A DNA stretch of 64,000 nucleotides from Zygnema cylindricum (lineage: Eukaryota; Streptophyta; Zygnematophyceae; Zygnematales; Zygnemataceae). The stretch covers positions 1-64,000 of the forward strand of contig JBBHKE010000043.1 of the NCBI GenBank assembly GCA_037447655.1. Reading direction: 5' to 3'. Position numbers and translations under genes: made by a program. The notes under the pieces are model-generated. The model had not been told where the DNA came from. It saw nothing but the letters and a program-made list of their open reading frames with translations, and searched no databases. Shown here one piece after another: positions 44,397 to 55,745 of this stretch (its first letter is position 1; each line of letters begins with the position of its first letter).

Positions 44397-45700
44397 TCAC
44401 CCAGTGGTGCCAGCTACGCGTCGGAAATGCAGCTGTCCAGTGCGGTGCCGGACCAGGAAACAATGAAAATATGGATTGAGCGGCTGTATAGGCCGAGATT
44501 TCCCAAAACATATGACTGGGGTTGAGGAAATCATAGATGGAGATGTCCTTAATCGCAGGTGTGAGAGAAGGGAAGAGAAAAAACTGAAATGGATTTCCTT
44601 TGAGACTAGGAGAGGTACGAGAAGAAACAAGACGTGAAGGAGCCGCCGTATTCTCCCCCTAGCTGGTTGCACGGGGTGATTCTGTACGCAGCGACCAACT
44701 GCAAGGCCAAGACCTAAGACAAATGATAAAGACTGAGGATCCATGACCCAACCCAACAAAGTGCAACGTTGTCTATCCGTAATACCGTGGGCTGCAGTAG
44801 TGCCTAGAATAAAATGCATGAGATGCTCTCGTTCTGTGGCCGTAGGCTCCTCTAATTCTCCAATGACATTATTATAGAGCATGCCTGGACCGTTATGAGA
44901 GTATGCATGGGAATTAGAGTAAGACACTAAAGTAGGAAGGACCTTGAGGGGCTGGCCAAGTACATTAATGCTGTAATTCGGAGGGTAGTCAGTTTGGACA
45001 CATCATTGGACTTGGTGAAAGGGGAGCAAAGCATCGTAATGTTTGTAGTGGGAGTTCTTACAAATAAATTAACCTCACAAAGACGACCAACATCGTTTAG
45101 GTTCGTCCATTTGGAGCGGACCCGATGTGCCAAGGACCCATGCCGAGCGGCATCAATAATTAGCGGGGGTCCGATAAGGTGTTATATGCGCTTATAGTCA
45201 GCAAAAACTGTAGGCCCAGGATCGTTATAAGCGGCGATGATCTCTAAAATGTATCCGACAGGCTTGGCCATGGTTTAAAGAAAATGAAAGACCCTCAAAA
45301 GCTCAAAAAACAATTTGGTACGGGGATCCGCCAAACCAAGACCTTTGCCCGCCCGAGACATGCCTTGACACTCCCACCCCCCGAAAACAAGGTCTATCGG
45401 TTTGACATCCCGTAGATGATGATTACTAAGGATGCGGATGTCTTAGGGAAGAGCAGTGTGCATTTGTAGAAAGGCTGACTTTGGAGACAACTGTGGATAC
45501 TGTGAATGCAGGAGATTAAAGTGGTGCAATTGTGTTATCCTAGCTAATGCATCAATTTCTACTGCATAGTAGTGACGGAGGAGGAGACCATTCCGTAAAC
45601 ATGACAGTAGTGAAGTTCTGATCCCAGCGAATAGATCTAAAATAACGACCCCGTCCGTTTGAGGACTCAGCTGTACGGGCTTCCAACTAGTGGGAAGGAA
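44397..45700 (-). pseudogene. Cytosine-5 DNA methyltransferase domain, copy 1
   Basis: DNMT motifs appear in order on the minus strand. Motif I is ILDLFAGIRTSLL (45,620-45,650; the usual GIG glycine is Arg). Motif II-like acidic end is YYAVEID. Motif IV is FGGWECQGMSRAGKGLGL (ECQ at 45,365-45,373, catalytic Cys kept, usual Pro replaced by Glu). Motif VI is EII at 45,236-45,244 instead of ENV. Motif VIII is HRVRSKWTNL near 45,110. The C-terminal EREHLMHF...TTAAHGI...RCTLLG region (44,720-44,860) resembles motifs IX-X. IDA..AHRVR..W.NL recalls DNMT3-type enzymes. The domain would methylate DNA cytosines. Stops at 45,440-45,442, 45,275-45,277 and 45,182-45,184 and a frameshift near 44,930 inactivate it. 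It lies between protease and RT inside the gypsy polyprotein. Confidence 0.85.
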
Positions 45701-46109
45701 ACACGAAAGATCGGTTGCAACTGTAGGTATAGGAGGGATAGTCGTTAATGGAATAGATAACGTGGACTTATAAATACTGTCAAATGTGTGAGAATTGATA
45801 AGAAAACCCGGTTCCGCAAAGAGCTCGGGTAAGGGAGAACTATCCGTTGTAATTTCTTCGGCCGAAAGAAAGTGGAAAATTTCCTCCCCAACGGAGTTCC
45901 CCAAAAATGCGGGAAGAGCTGTAGCCGAGTGAGCCAAAGTTGGCAAAGGTCGGCGGGCTGAAATGAGAGGGAGGCAGATTTTGCGCTCCGGAAAGTGTGT
46001 CGGTCGGTAAGAGAATGTCCAGTCGTGCATGTCCACACCACCAACGACTCGGAATATAACGTCTTGACCCACCAAACACTCATAGTCGTCACATTTAGTG
46101 ACCAATGCT

Positions 46110-46420
46110 CTAACGGCAATTTCAACGGACTCATTTTCGGTTCCTGTCTGAAACCGAAAGATGAGCGGGTCTTTTGTGATTCCGATGACCGGCTTCGTGG
46201 TCCCAACCGAAGTAAGAAGGCGGGTAGAGGTCGCCGAAGCTTGTCTACTGTCAGACCAAGCTTGAGCGCGAATCCGGATCCGAGGATCATGGGTTTGGCC
46301 CCGGTGTCCATGAGGGGAAGAGTGGGGTGAACACCGTTTACTGAGAATGATCCCCGAGAGTTATCAAGGAAACTAAAATGGGGATCGAGATTACGACGTT
46401 CTTCCATCGTAACTGGTGAG
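46110..46420 (-). pseudogene. Gypsy aspartic protease, copy 1
   Basis: FSVNGVHPTLPLMDTGAKPM holds the DTGA active-site motif (about 46,295-46,310), with the hydrophobic AKPMILGSGFALKLGL continuation. The C-terminal part, VRALVTKCDDYECLVGQDVIF, is in another frame, so a frameshift lies near 46,215. It processes the polyprotein in active elements. Confidence 0.8.
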
Positions 46421-47151
46421 AGAATGCGGTTCAACTGCAAAGCCCTCAAAGCGGGTGCCGTTGCGACCTCATCAACAAGGGGAAGGGCTTTTGGTACATC
46501 CTCCAACATTGTTGAAAGAATACTTAATCGCTCCTTCACCCGAAGAGCCTCATGAATGGTGTTATCTAATATGGTCTGTGCCTCTGAGGCAATGGTAGGA
46601 GAGGTTTCCGGTAGGGAAGCCAAATGCTCTTTTGCAAATGAGAGTGGGACACGAGAATTTTGTAATTTGCCCACTCGGTTATGGTCTGCTGAGCCCCTTT
46701 CAAATGTGGCCACCCGTTGTTGGACGGTGGAATCCCGAAGGGTTCGCCCGGTCAACGACGGCATGTGGACAACGGTCCTGTCCATCCCAGTAAACTGGGG
46801 TTTCATTTCCGCCATGAAAGCTGCAAATTGCTCTTTCATCATGGCGGCCATTGTGGCTTGAAGCTCGGCCTTCTCTCTCTCTCTATGAGAGATCTTAGGA
46901 GGAGCTTCCTCCTTCTTGGTCTCCTTAGGCGGAGTGACTGGTTTCGCGGAACGGGCCGGAATTCCGCCGTTCTTTATCTGATTTTGGTAAGTGAAATTAG
47001 GGTCCTTAATGTGGCACCGATGAACATAATGTCCTTTTTGGTGGCAATGAGAGCAAGTGGCTGCCTTGTCAGGACACATGCGGGCATCGTGCCCGATTTT
47101 TCCACATTGGAAACACATTTGGTTTCCAAGAATAGCGGGTGGAGTTCCCAT
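46421..47151 (-). pseudogene. Gypsy nucleocapsid with two zinc knuckles, copy 1
   Basis: CFQCGKIGHDARMC and CSHCHQKGHYVHRC are two CCHC knuckles (C-x2-C-x4-H-x4-C) for RNA binding. A basic, then helical linker (SHREREKAELQATMAAMMKE) and a proline-poor spacer lead to the protease. The frame is open for about 245 codons. A stop at 47,164-47,166 lies four codons upstream of its first Met, in the same frame as gag. Confidence 0.8.
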
Positions 47152-47163
47152 GGCTGGCGTCTT

Positions 47164-48319
47164 CTAGGGCCTATAAGGAGGCCATGGGTTTTTAGGTGAA
47201 GGAGGAGATAGATTGGCCGGTTCTTTATGAGGAGGTCTGAACTGCTCATGGGCGTCCCAACACAGTGTCTGCATCTCATACTCTACCGCGTATTGAGCTG
47301 CTTGCTCAAAGGTGAATTTCAGTCCATACATCTGGCTGAGGTGGTTTTGGATAAACCTCTTTGATGGTCCTAGAAACTGTCCCACAAATTTTTGGACAGC
47401 CTCCGCATCGGACATGAGGTTCAGTAATGCCTCTCGCAGAGTTTCCATCCGAGCGCGCAAGGCAAGAGCAATTTCACCTGGCCTACGCTCGAAGTTCATC
47501 AACTCTTTGATCTGATCCGGATTTTGCATCCGGTACTCCTCTTGAATGATGTCAAACATGACTGAGAGAGGGTCAGGTAAAGGAATGGTGCCCCCCGCTC
47601 TAGCTGGGACCGCCGCTCGCGCAGCCACTGCATAATGACGAGGAACCTCGAGAATAGTTGGATACAACTCGTCCCCATTGGCATCTAATACTGACGGTAT
47701 CGCGGCTTGATATGGGATATCCACCTAACCGAGGACTTTTGATTACCCCGAAAAGGGAGCCACGTACTCTGTCATCGCAAAAACATACGCATACTTGCGA
47801 GTGTAGAGAGTGAGGGTCGTACCACGGAGGTATTGACCCAAAAGGGAAAAGGCGACACGGAGGTCAAACCTATCCTGATATCTAAATGCTAGATCCCTCA
47901 TTTCTGTGTCGTATAATATCCAAAAATGCGATAAGGACATGGTGTCCTTCAATCCGGAAAAGCAGAATTGCATCCTACCCATGGATCCCCTCTGAAGAGG
48001 AAGCCATGTCTAAAAGAGGAGGATGAGCCGGTTGTGACAATGCTGGGCTGGCACGAAACCTACGAGTGTGAGGAGCTGGAAAGGTTTCCTCCGGAAAGTC
48101 TTCTTCGGTCCCCTCTAGGTATGACCTAGATGAAACCGAGGACAATGATGACGTAAATGTGAGACCAGACGACACAGACGACGATTTGCGATCTAGAATT
48201 AGATCGGATGTGGTCAACGATTCGGGAAAATCTGAAAGATTTAACTGCGAAAGACGATACAATGTACCACCTCGGGTGGACCCGGACAAATAAGGGAGGT
48301 TGTCATAATCTGTGGGCAT
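47164..48319 (-). pseudogene. Gypsy Gag, copy 1
   Basis: Three pieces: 48,319-47,975 (114 codons, Ser-rich), 47,982-47,743, and 47,727-47,164. The last has the Retrotrans_gag-like helices RPGEIALALRARMETLREAL and FVGQFLGPSKRFIQNHLSQM. The last two share a frame but are separated by stops at 47,743 and 47,725; the first is in another frame. Confidence 0.75.
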
Positions 48320-48985
48320 TAACCAAGGGGAAAACCCTGACTACAATACTGAACTGTTTCGCACGACCTAACCGAGATGCAACACGTGTCAGACCAATCC
48401 ACTCGTCCAGTCAACACACTCAGTCACTATCAAGACCTGATGGTCATATCCAGCAAGAAGTCGGTTTACCAAAACCTCTACCCTGCAAGCATTTGGCAAG
48501 GCCAAAGAATCAGATCTACAAAAACAAGAAAATTGCTATCCAAGCACCCTTGGGTGCAGATTTACAACAACACAGCTAGGAAAAAGTCTACACAGTGCCA
48601 CCCACGGCAAGATCTAGCAAGAAATCCCACTCCAAATAGTCACACGATAATCGAAGGCCACTTAGGGCCACATAGCATGCAGGGAAAGCAGGAAAATGCA
48701 AATGCTCAATAAAAAAGGTTCACGATGGAACCAATCAACACCGCCCCCCTAGACGCGTGTCCACACTAAATTGGAACGCTTCGCACCCGCCAAGGCATCG
48801 ACTACTTACAGACACCTTTAGTACTCTGGTGGGCACTAAGGGTGAACCGAACTTTTTCGAAGCAATTCGGGTTTTGCAAAGCTCCCTGGAATAAAATTCG
48901 CTCCACGAAATTCGCTCCGAGCAACGTCTCCCAAATAACCCTCCGTACCGTAAAGATGTACGCTGTGGAATGTTAGGTAACCAAT
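48320..48985 (-). other. Gypsy leader/LTR-like region, copy 1
   Basis: Homologous to 52,815-53,484. On the element strand an AGGGGGGCGGTGTTG tract is followed by TGGTTCCATCGTGAACC. Either a polypurine tract with an LTR start, or a primer-binding site, could explain it; the latter is also a perfect 5-bp inverted repeat (GGTTC/GAACC). No gene. Confidence 0.45.
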
Positions 48986-49562
48986 GGAGCTGAGCCATTA
49001 TCAGACATGTTAGCGGAAGCAAACCCAAAGAGAAATGCCTAAAAGACTAGATCTATAGTGTAAGATATGTAACTCCAAACGAAAGAGGTATTTTTACCAA
49101 ACAAACATGTACTACAAGCAAATTAGAGACAATATAAAACACCTTAAACTACACTCAGTGCTCTCATTTCTTTAATTCTTGTGTAGAATGTACATTCTGT
49201 ATTGAATTGATCAATCCTAATTGAACTAAATACTCAAGAGATCTAGAAAACATCTAAAATATCTAGAAAACATCTAAAACGTATGTACATGGTTCACCAG
49301 ACACCCTAATGACAAAAATCTAAGTGTTTGAACCAGATTTGTCCACTAACAATATCTATACCCTAAAAATCCGGGTGATTCTTATCACGTCTACATTCAT
49401 TGGCGGCCGTACACACTTATTAACTTAAGGATATCAATTTGTGTAGATACTACAAAAAATCCACACTAAATTTGGTCAATATTGAACAGTTGGTATTCCA
49501 AAAATATTCTCAGTTCTAGACTCAAATTTCTAAGGCTTACTAAAGCTTACTTTTCAATACAA
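48986..49562. other. Spacer between the two gypsy copies
   Basis: AT-rich, with a short direct repeat (ATCTAGAAAACATCTAAAA twice near 49,240-49,280). It has no counterpart right of 53,484. No gene is recognised. Confidence 0.5.
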
Positions 49563-50195
49563 ATTAGCCTCATGAAGACGACCAACATCGATTAGGTTCG
49601 TCCATTTTGAGCGAACCCGGTGTGCCAAGGACCCATGCCGAGGGGCATCAATAATTAGCGGGGGTCTGATAAGGTGTTGTATGCGCTTATAGTCAGCCAG
49701 AACTATTGGGCGAGGATCATTATAAGCGGCAACGTTCTCTAAAATGTATCCGACAGGCTTGGCCATGGTTTGAAGAAAATGAAAGACCCTCAAAAGCTCA
49801 AAAAACAATTTGGTACGGGGATCCGCCAAACCAAGACCTTTGCCGGCCCGAGACATGCCTTGACACTCCCACCCCCCGAAAACAAGGTCTATCGGTTTGA
49901 CATCCCGTAGATGATGATTACTAAGGATGCGGATGTCTTAGGGAAGAGCAGTGTGCATTTGTAGAAAGGCTGACTTTGGAGACAACTGTGGATACTGTGA
50001 ATGCAGGAGATTAAAGTGGTGCAATTGTGTTATCCTAGCTAATGCATCAATTTCTACTGCATAGTAGTGACGGAGGAGGAGACCATTCCGTAAACATGAC
50101 AGTAGTGAAGTTCTGATCCCAGCGAATAGATCTAAAATAACGACCCCGTCCGTTTGAGGACTCAGCTGTACGGGCTTCCAACTAGTGGGAAGGAA
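49563..50195 (-). pseudogene. Cytosine-5 DNA methyltransferase domain, copy 2, truncated
   Basis: The same motifs as copy 1: DLFAGI (50,115-50,132), ECQGMSRAGKGLGL (about 49,830-49,868), and here the intact motif VI GYILENVAAYNDP (ENV at 49,731-49,739), then IDAPRHGSLAHRVRSKWTNL near 49,600. It retains glutamines where copy 1 has two later stops, but shares the stop at 49,935-49,937. The domain is cut at 49,563, so the C-terminal motifs IX-X are missing, as are RT and everything after. It is the better reference for the ancestral DNMT sequence in this region. Confidence 0.85.
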
Positions 50196-50239
50196 ACACG
50201 AAAGATCGGTTGCAACTGTAGGTATAGGAGGGATAGTCG

Positions 50240-52814
50240 TTAATGGAATAGATAACGTGGACTTATAAATACTGTCAAATGTGTGAGAATTGATAAGAAA
50301 ACCCGGTTCCGCAAAGAGCTCGGGTAAGGGAGAACTATCCGTTGTAATTTCTTCGGCCGAAAGAAAGTGGAAAATTTCCTCCCCAACGGAGTTCCCCAAA
50401 AATGCGGGAAGAGCTGTAGCCGAGTGAGCCAAAGTTGGCAAAGGTCGGCGGGCTGAAATGAGAGGGAGGCAGATTTTGCGCTCCGGAAAGTGTGTCGGTC
50501 GGTAAGAGAATGTCTAGTCGTGCATGTCCACACCACCACCGACTCGGAATATAACGTCTTGACCCACCAAACACTCATAGTCGTCACATTTAGTGACCAA
50601 TGCTCTAACGGCAATTTCAACGGACTCATTTTCGGTTCCTGTCTGAAACCGAAAGATGAGCGGGTCTTTTGTGATTCCGATGACCGGCTTCGTGGTCCCA
50701 ACCGAAGTAAGAAGGCGGGTAGAGGTCGCCGAAGCTTGTCTACTGTCAGACCAAGCTTGAGCGCGAATCCGGATCCGAGGATCATGGGTTTGGCCCCGGT
50801 GTCCATGAGGGGAAGAGTGGGGTGAACACCGTTTACTGAGAATGATCCCCGAGAGTTATCAAGGAAACTAAAATGGGGATCGAGATTACGACGTTCTTCC
50901 ATCGTAACTGGTGAGAGAATGCGGTTCAACTGCAAAGCCCTCAAAGCGGGTGCCGTTGCGACCTCATCAACAAGGGGAAGGGCTTTTGGTACATCCTCCA
51001 ACATTGTTGAAAGAATACTTAATCGCTCCTTCACCCGAAGAGCCTCATGAATGGTGTTATCTAATATGGTCTGTGCCTCTGAGGCAATGGTAGGAGAGGT
51101 TTCCGGTAGGGAAGCCAAATGCTCTTTTGCAAATGAGAGTGGGACACGAGAATTTTGTAATTTGCCCACTCGGTTATGGTCTGCTGAGCCCCTTTCAAAT
51201 GTGGCCACCCGTTGTTGGACGGTGGAATCCCGAAGGGTTCGCCCGGTCAACGACGGCATGTGGACAACGGTCCTGTCCATCCCAGTAAACTGGGGTTTCA
51301 TTTCCGCCATGAAAGCTGCAAATTGCTCTTTCATCATGGCGGCCATTGTGGCTTGAAGCTCGGCCTTCTCTCTCTCTCTATGAGAGATCTTAGGAGGAGC
51401 TTCCTCCTTCTTGGTCTCCTTAGGCGGAGTGACTGGTTTCGCGGAACGGGCCGGAATTCCGCCGTTCTTTATCTGATTTTGGTAAGTGAAATTAGGGTCC
51501 TTAATGTGGCACCGATGAACATAATGTCCTTTTTGGTGGCAATGAGAGCAAGTGGCTGCCTTGTCAGGACACATGCGGGCATCGTGCCCGATTTTTCCAC
51601 ATTGGAAACACATTTGGTTTCCAAGAATAGCGGGTGGAGTTCCCATGGCTGGCGTCTTCTAGGGCCTATAAGGAGGCCATGGGTTTTTAGGTGAAGGAGG
51701 AGATAGATTGGCCGGTTCTTTATGAGGAGGTCTGAACTGCTCATGGGCGTCCCAACACAGTGTCTGCATCTCATACTCTACCGCGTATTGAGCTGCTTGC
51801 TCAAAGGTGAATTTCAGTCCATACATCTGGCTGAGGTGGTTTTGGATAAACCTCTTTGATGGTCCTAGAAACTGTCCCACAAATTTTTGGACAGCCTCCG
51901 CATCGGACATGAGGTTCAGTAATGCCTCTCGCAGAGTTTCCATCCGAGCGCGCAAGGCAAGAGCAATTTCACCTGGCCTACGCTCGAAGTTCATCAACTC
52001 TTTGATCTGATCCGGATTTTGCATCCGGTACTCCTCTTGAATGATGTCAAACATGACTGAGAGAGGGTCAGGTAAAGGAATGGTGCCCCCCGCTCTAGCT
52101 GGGACCGCCGCTCGCGCAGCCACTGCATAATGACGAGGAACCTCGAGAATAGTTGGATACAACTCGTCCCCATTGGCATCTAATACTGACGGTATCGCGG
52201 CTTGATATGGGATATCCACCTAACCGAGGACTTTTGATTACCCCGAAAAGGGAGCCACGTACTCTGTCATCGCAAAAACATACGCATACTTGCGAGTGTA
52301 GAGAGTGAGGGTCGTACCACGGAGGTATTGACCCAAAAGGGAAAAGGCGACACGGAGGTCAAACCTATCCTGATATCTAAATGCTAGATCCCTCATTTCT
52401 GTGTCGTATAATATCCAAAAATGCGATAAGGACATGGTGTCCTTCAATCCGGAAAAGCAGAATTGCATCCTACCCATGGATCCCCTCTGAAGAGGAAGCC
52501 ATGTCTAAAAGAGGAGGATGAGCCGGTTGTGACAATGCTGGGCTGGCACGAAACCTACGAGTGTGAGGAGCTGGAAAGGTTTCCTCCGGAAAGTCTTCTT
52601 CGGTCCCCTCTAGGTATGACCTAGATGAAACCGAGGACAATGATGACGTAAATGTGAGACCAGACGACACAGACGACGATTTGCGATCTAGAATTAGATC
52701 GGATGTGGTCAACGATTCGGGAAAATCTGAAAGATTTAACTGCGAAAGACGATACAATGTACCACCTCGGGTGGACCCGGACAAATAAGGGAGGTTGTCA
52801 TAATCTGTGGGCAT
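50240..52814 (-). pseudogene. Gypsy gag-zinc knuckle-protease block, copy 2
   Basis: Offset by exactly 4,495 bp from copy 1 and almost identical to it. It carries the same Gag pieces (52,814-51,659), the same two CCHC knuckles, the same DTGA protease, the same stops and the same protease frameshift. Only about two base differences were seen over roughly 2.9 kb of compared coding sequence. Confidence 0.85.
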
Positions 52815-53484
52815 TAACCAAGGGGAAAACCCTGACTACAATACTGAACTGTTTCGCACGACCTAACCGAGATGCAACACGTGTCAGACCAATCCACTCG
52901 TCCAGTCAACACACTCAGTCACTATCAAGACCTGATGGTCATATCCAGCAAGAAGTCGGTTTACCAAAACCTCTACCCTGCAAGCATTTGGCAAGGCCAA
53001 AGAATCAGATCTACAAAAACAAGAAAATTGCTATCCAAGCACCCTTGGGTGCAGATTTACAACAACACAGCTGGGAAAAAGTCTACACAGTGCCACCCAC
53101 GGCAAGATCTAGCAAGAAATCCCACTCCAAATAGTCACACGAAAATCCAAGGCCACTTAGGGCCAGATAGCATGCAGGGAAAGCAGGAAAATGCAAATGC
53201 TCAATAAAAAAGGTTCACGATGGAACCAATCCACACCGCCCCCCTACACGCGTGTCCACACTAAATCGGAACGCTTCGCACCCGCAAGGCATCGACTACT
53301 TACAAACACCTTTAGTACTCTGGTGAGCAATAAGGGTGAACCGAACTTGTTCGAAGCAAGTCGGGTTTTGCAAAGCTCCCTGGGATAAAATTCGCTCCAC
53401 GAAATTCGCTCCGAGCAACGTCTCCCAAATAACCCTCTGTACCGTGAAGATGTACGCCGTGGAATGTTAGGGAACCAATGGAAG
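52815..53484 (-). other. Gypsy leader/LTR-like region, copy 2
   Basis: The counterpart of 48,320-48,985, with about 4-5% differences including a 1-bp indel. Similarity ends at AACCAATGGA. Confidence 0.5.
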
Positions 53485-54027
53485 GGGAAAAAATAACGTT
53501 GGGTGGAAAAAAAATAACCAATAAGAAACACAAATGCGATAGATAGAAAAAGGGTGTTAGAATAAAGTCGGAGGCGGCTCAAACTCCAGATATACAGCCA
53601 AACTGGTGACCACAATAATCCAAAGCCAGCAGTCAACCCTAATTACAGTTGAAAAATCCTAATTCCAAATCCAAACCCTAATTTTAGATGGCCAAAACTC
53701 AAAATCTGCAGCAAAGGAATAGAAGGATACCGACCAAAGGACTAGAACAAAAAGGAATAAACCCTAAATCTGCTGCAACCCTAATTTTGCAGCCCAAAAC
53801 TCTAATTATGCCACCAAACCCTAATTTTGAAGATTAACCCTTAATTTGATACAAAATTTATGTTTAACCCTAAAGCCAAGAAATATAGTGGTAACAAAAT
53901 AAGAGACAAAGATTGAAAGAAAGAAACAGCAGAAACAAAAACAAAATGTTTTTTTTTTTTTTTTTGTAAAATAAAATTTATATTTTTAATAGATTTTTTT
54001 ATTTTATTTTAGAGACTTTTGGACAAG
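53485..54027. other. Leader with repeated telo-box-like words
   Basis: No gene. ACCCTAATT/ACCCTAAA words occur at about 53,636, 53,670, 53,758, 53,777, 53,816 and 53,868. A T tract lies at 53,949-53,966. It lies between the 5' terminal repeat and gag copy 2. Confidence 0.5.
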
Positions 54028-55166
54028 AATACTAAGCCGCAAAGTAGCCACAAGGCTCTTGGGTCTTCAACGTATTCTTTACAAGAGTCATCTCATAGGA
54101 AAGCAACGAAGCAGAGTAAACACTTTCAGCCAAACGAAGAAATTCGGATTCGGTAAAAAAAAGCACTTTTACAAGACAACCGAAATGCCACACAAAAAAA
54201 TACACTTAAACAAACGGCCCAGCTGTCCGGAGAACGGCGCTGCCGAATAAAAGATGCCACGCCTCAAGCATCCACTCCAATAACTGCCAAAAAGACAAAT
54301 TTGGAGGGAAACCTTCCGGACTTGGCCGAAGCCGTGTGGACTAAAAACGAGGCAGAACACAAGGAGAGAAAAATTTCTACACTATCTAGCATCTATCGCT
54401 AGCTAACAAGAAGAAAAGGAAATGGTGGGCAATCGGTGGCAAGAAGGAAGCAAGAAAACAGCTCCGCCGCCAAGAGAAAATTCTTGTCCAAAAGCTAGAA
54501 ATTCTAAGTCTGAAAATAGACTAAGTAAGACTAAGCTAAGCCTAGCGCGAAACTAGCCTACGTCTAGTCTACTTTACATGAATGAAACTACTTAAGATGT
54601 TGGCCAATAGGCGGCCAACATCGTCTGTCATACGTCTAAAAAAATCCACAATCTAAACGTAAAAACCCTCCCTATCTACATGCTTACGTGAACCTACGTG
54701 GGTTCACGACTTTAAAGAATAAAAGTACATTGAAGCCCCACCAACGCTCCTGGAAATCGCGCTTCGTCGCGAAACGATACTTGGCGTCTATACTCAAAAA
54801 TCGGGTACGTACGCACGAAACGAAACATATCGCACGAAATACTCTAGGAAATCGCGACGCGTCGCCCAAATGATATTTGCGAAAGTACCATCAAGATCGT
54901 GTACCTACAAAATGAAACAAAACAAACAGTACGCACGAAATTAGTATGTATTCAATTAGACGCGTACGCGAATCGCGTACACGTCACAAAAAAGTGAACC
55001 GACATGACACCGCACGTGCGAACGAAACTTATATATGCGTGCCGAAATATTGCGCGTGCATGCATAATATCGTGCGCGCACGCCGGATAACTCCCCTGCG
55101 TGCACGATATCGTGCATGCGTGCGAAATATCGTGCACTTGTGTTACCGATACCATGCGGCATAACA
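54028..55166 (-). repeat. Gypsy terminal repeat, 5' copy
   Basis: 1,139 bp, paired with 33,454-34,592. On the element strand it begins TGTTATGCCGCATGG. It lacks the extra 184-bp unit seen at the left. Confidence 0.8.
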
Positions 55167-55745
55167 CCTAGTCTGCCTACTCACAGCTACCTACTACTAA
55201 ACTGTAGACCAGGAACACTATACAGTACAAGAAGGTACAGTGGCCGATGTACTTCTGGTACAACCATGTTATGACATGGCCTTCCAGTTGACGCGTGTCA
55301 GATCGGAAGCCATTGTTCCTCCTTTCAACTTCTCTGGTGTCCAATTATACGATGCCACGTGGCATCTTGTGACACTATCTTTAGAATCCGCCAAAAGTTT
55401 ATTCCAGGTTGGCGGTTGCAACGACGATCGTCCTATCAAATGTATTTACATGGTTTCGATTGGCATCCGTGCATAATGTCACATGCTGTCATTTTACATG
55501 CATCTCTTTGTCAGTTTGTTCTGTTAAATGAATTCGTTGTCACATTACTGTTTATTACAATATCAGTCCCATTATTTGTATTGATTTTACAAAAACTTAG
55601 CAAATACGGCGGCACACTACTATGGACTATGCAGGACCCAAGATCAAAATCGTGTCAGTCCAACTTTTTGGAAAAAGTGTTATCTGTTCCTCTTTGCCAC
55701 CTTTTGACCAAAAGAGGCAGCCATGGTTTCTTGCTTATCTGACCC
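55167..55745 (-). repeat. Right part of the split copia LTR, diverged
   Basis: After CCTA the sequence CTGCCTACTCACAGCTACCTACT, then ACAGTACAAGAAGGTACAG, GGCCGATGTAC and TTGACGCGTGTCAGATC parallel the middle of the copia LTRs at 58,735-58,870 and 32,330-32,460. Similarity fades rightward. It is the continuation of 33,051-33,263. Confidence 0.55.

Larger units (their letters stand above)
33264..55166 (-). mobile_element. DNMT-encoding Ty3/gypsy composite with nested insert
   Basis: The outer bounds are TG at 33,264 and CA at 55,166. CCTA is duplicated outside both (33,260-33,263 and 55,167-55,170), and halves of a copia LTR lie on each side. Reading on the minus strand, the content is terminal repeat (55,166-54,028), leader, a truncated gag-protease-DNMT block (53,484-49,563), spacer, then a longer gag-protease-DNMT-RT block (48,985 to 44,069). 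The latter is interrupted by copia element 2 and resumes at 37,601 with RT, RNase H, integrase and PHD finger. The terminal repeat returns at 34,592-33,454. A 4-bp duplication is short for this class (5 bp is usual), so one base may have mutated. Every coding block carries stops or frameshifts; the element is dead. Confidence 0.75.

Noticed and set aside
45745-46200. C-terminal third of the 468-codon frame after the protease
   Set aside because: After about 46,215 the true coding line (protease end, then DNMT) moves to another frame; the remaining translation is a frameshift by-product, repeated in copy 2 because the DNA is identical.
48700-48750. Firm call of a gypsy primer-binding site at TGGTTCCATCGTGAACC
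   Set aside because: It does not directly follow a recognisable LTR end, and the adjacent G tract could equally mark a polypurine tract; left as ambiguous.
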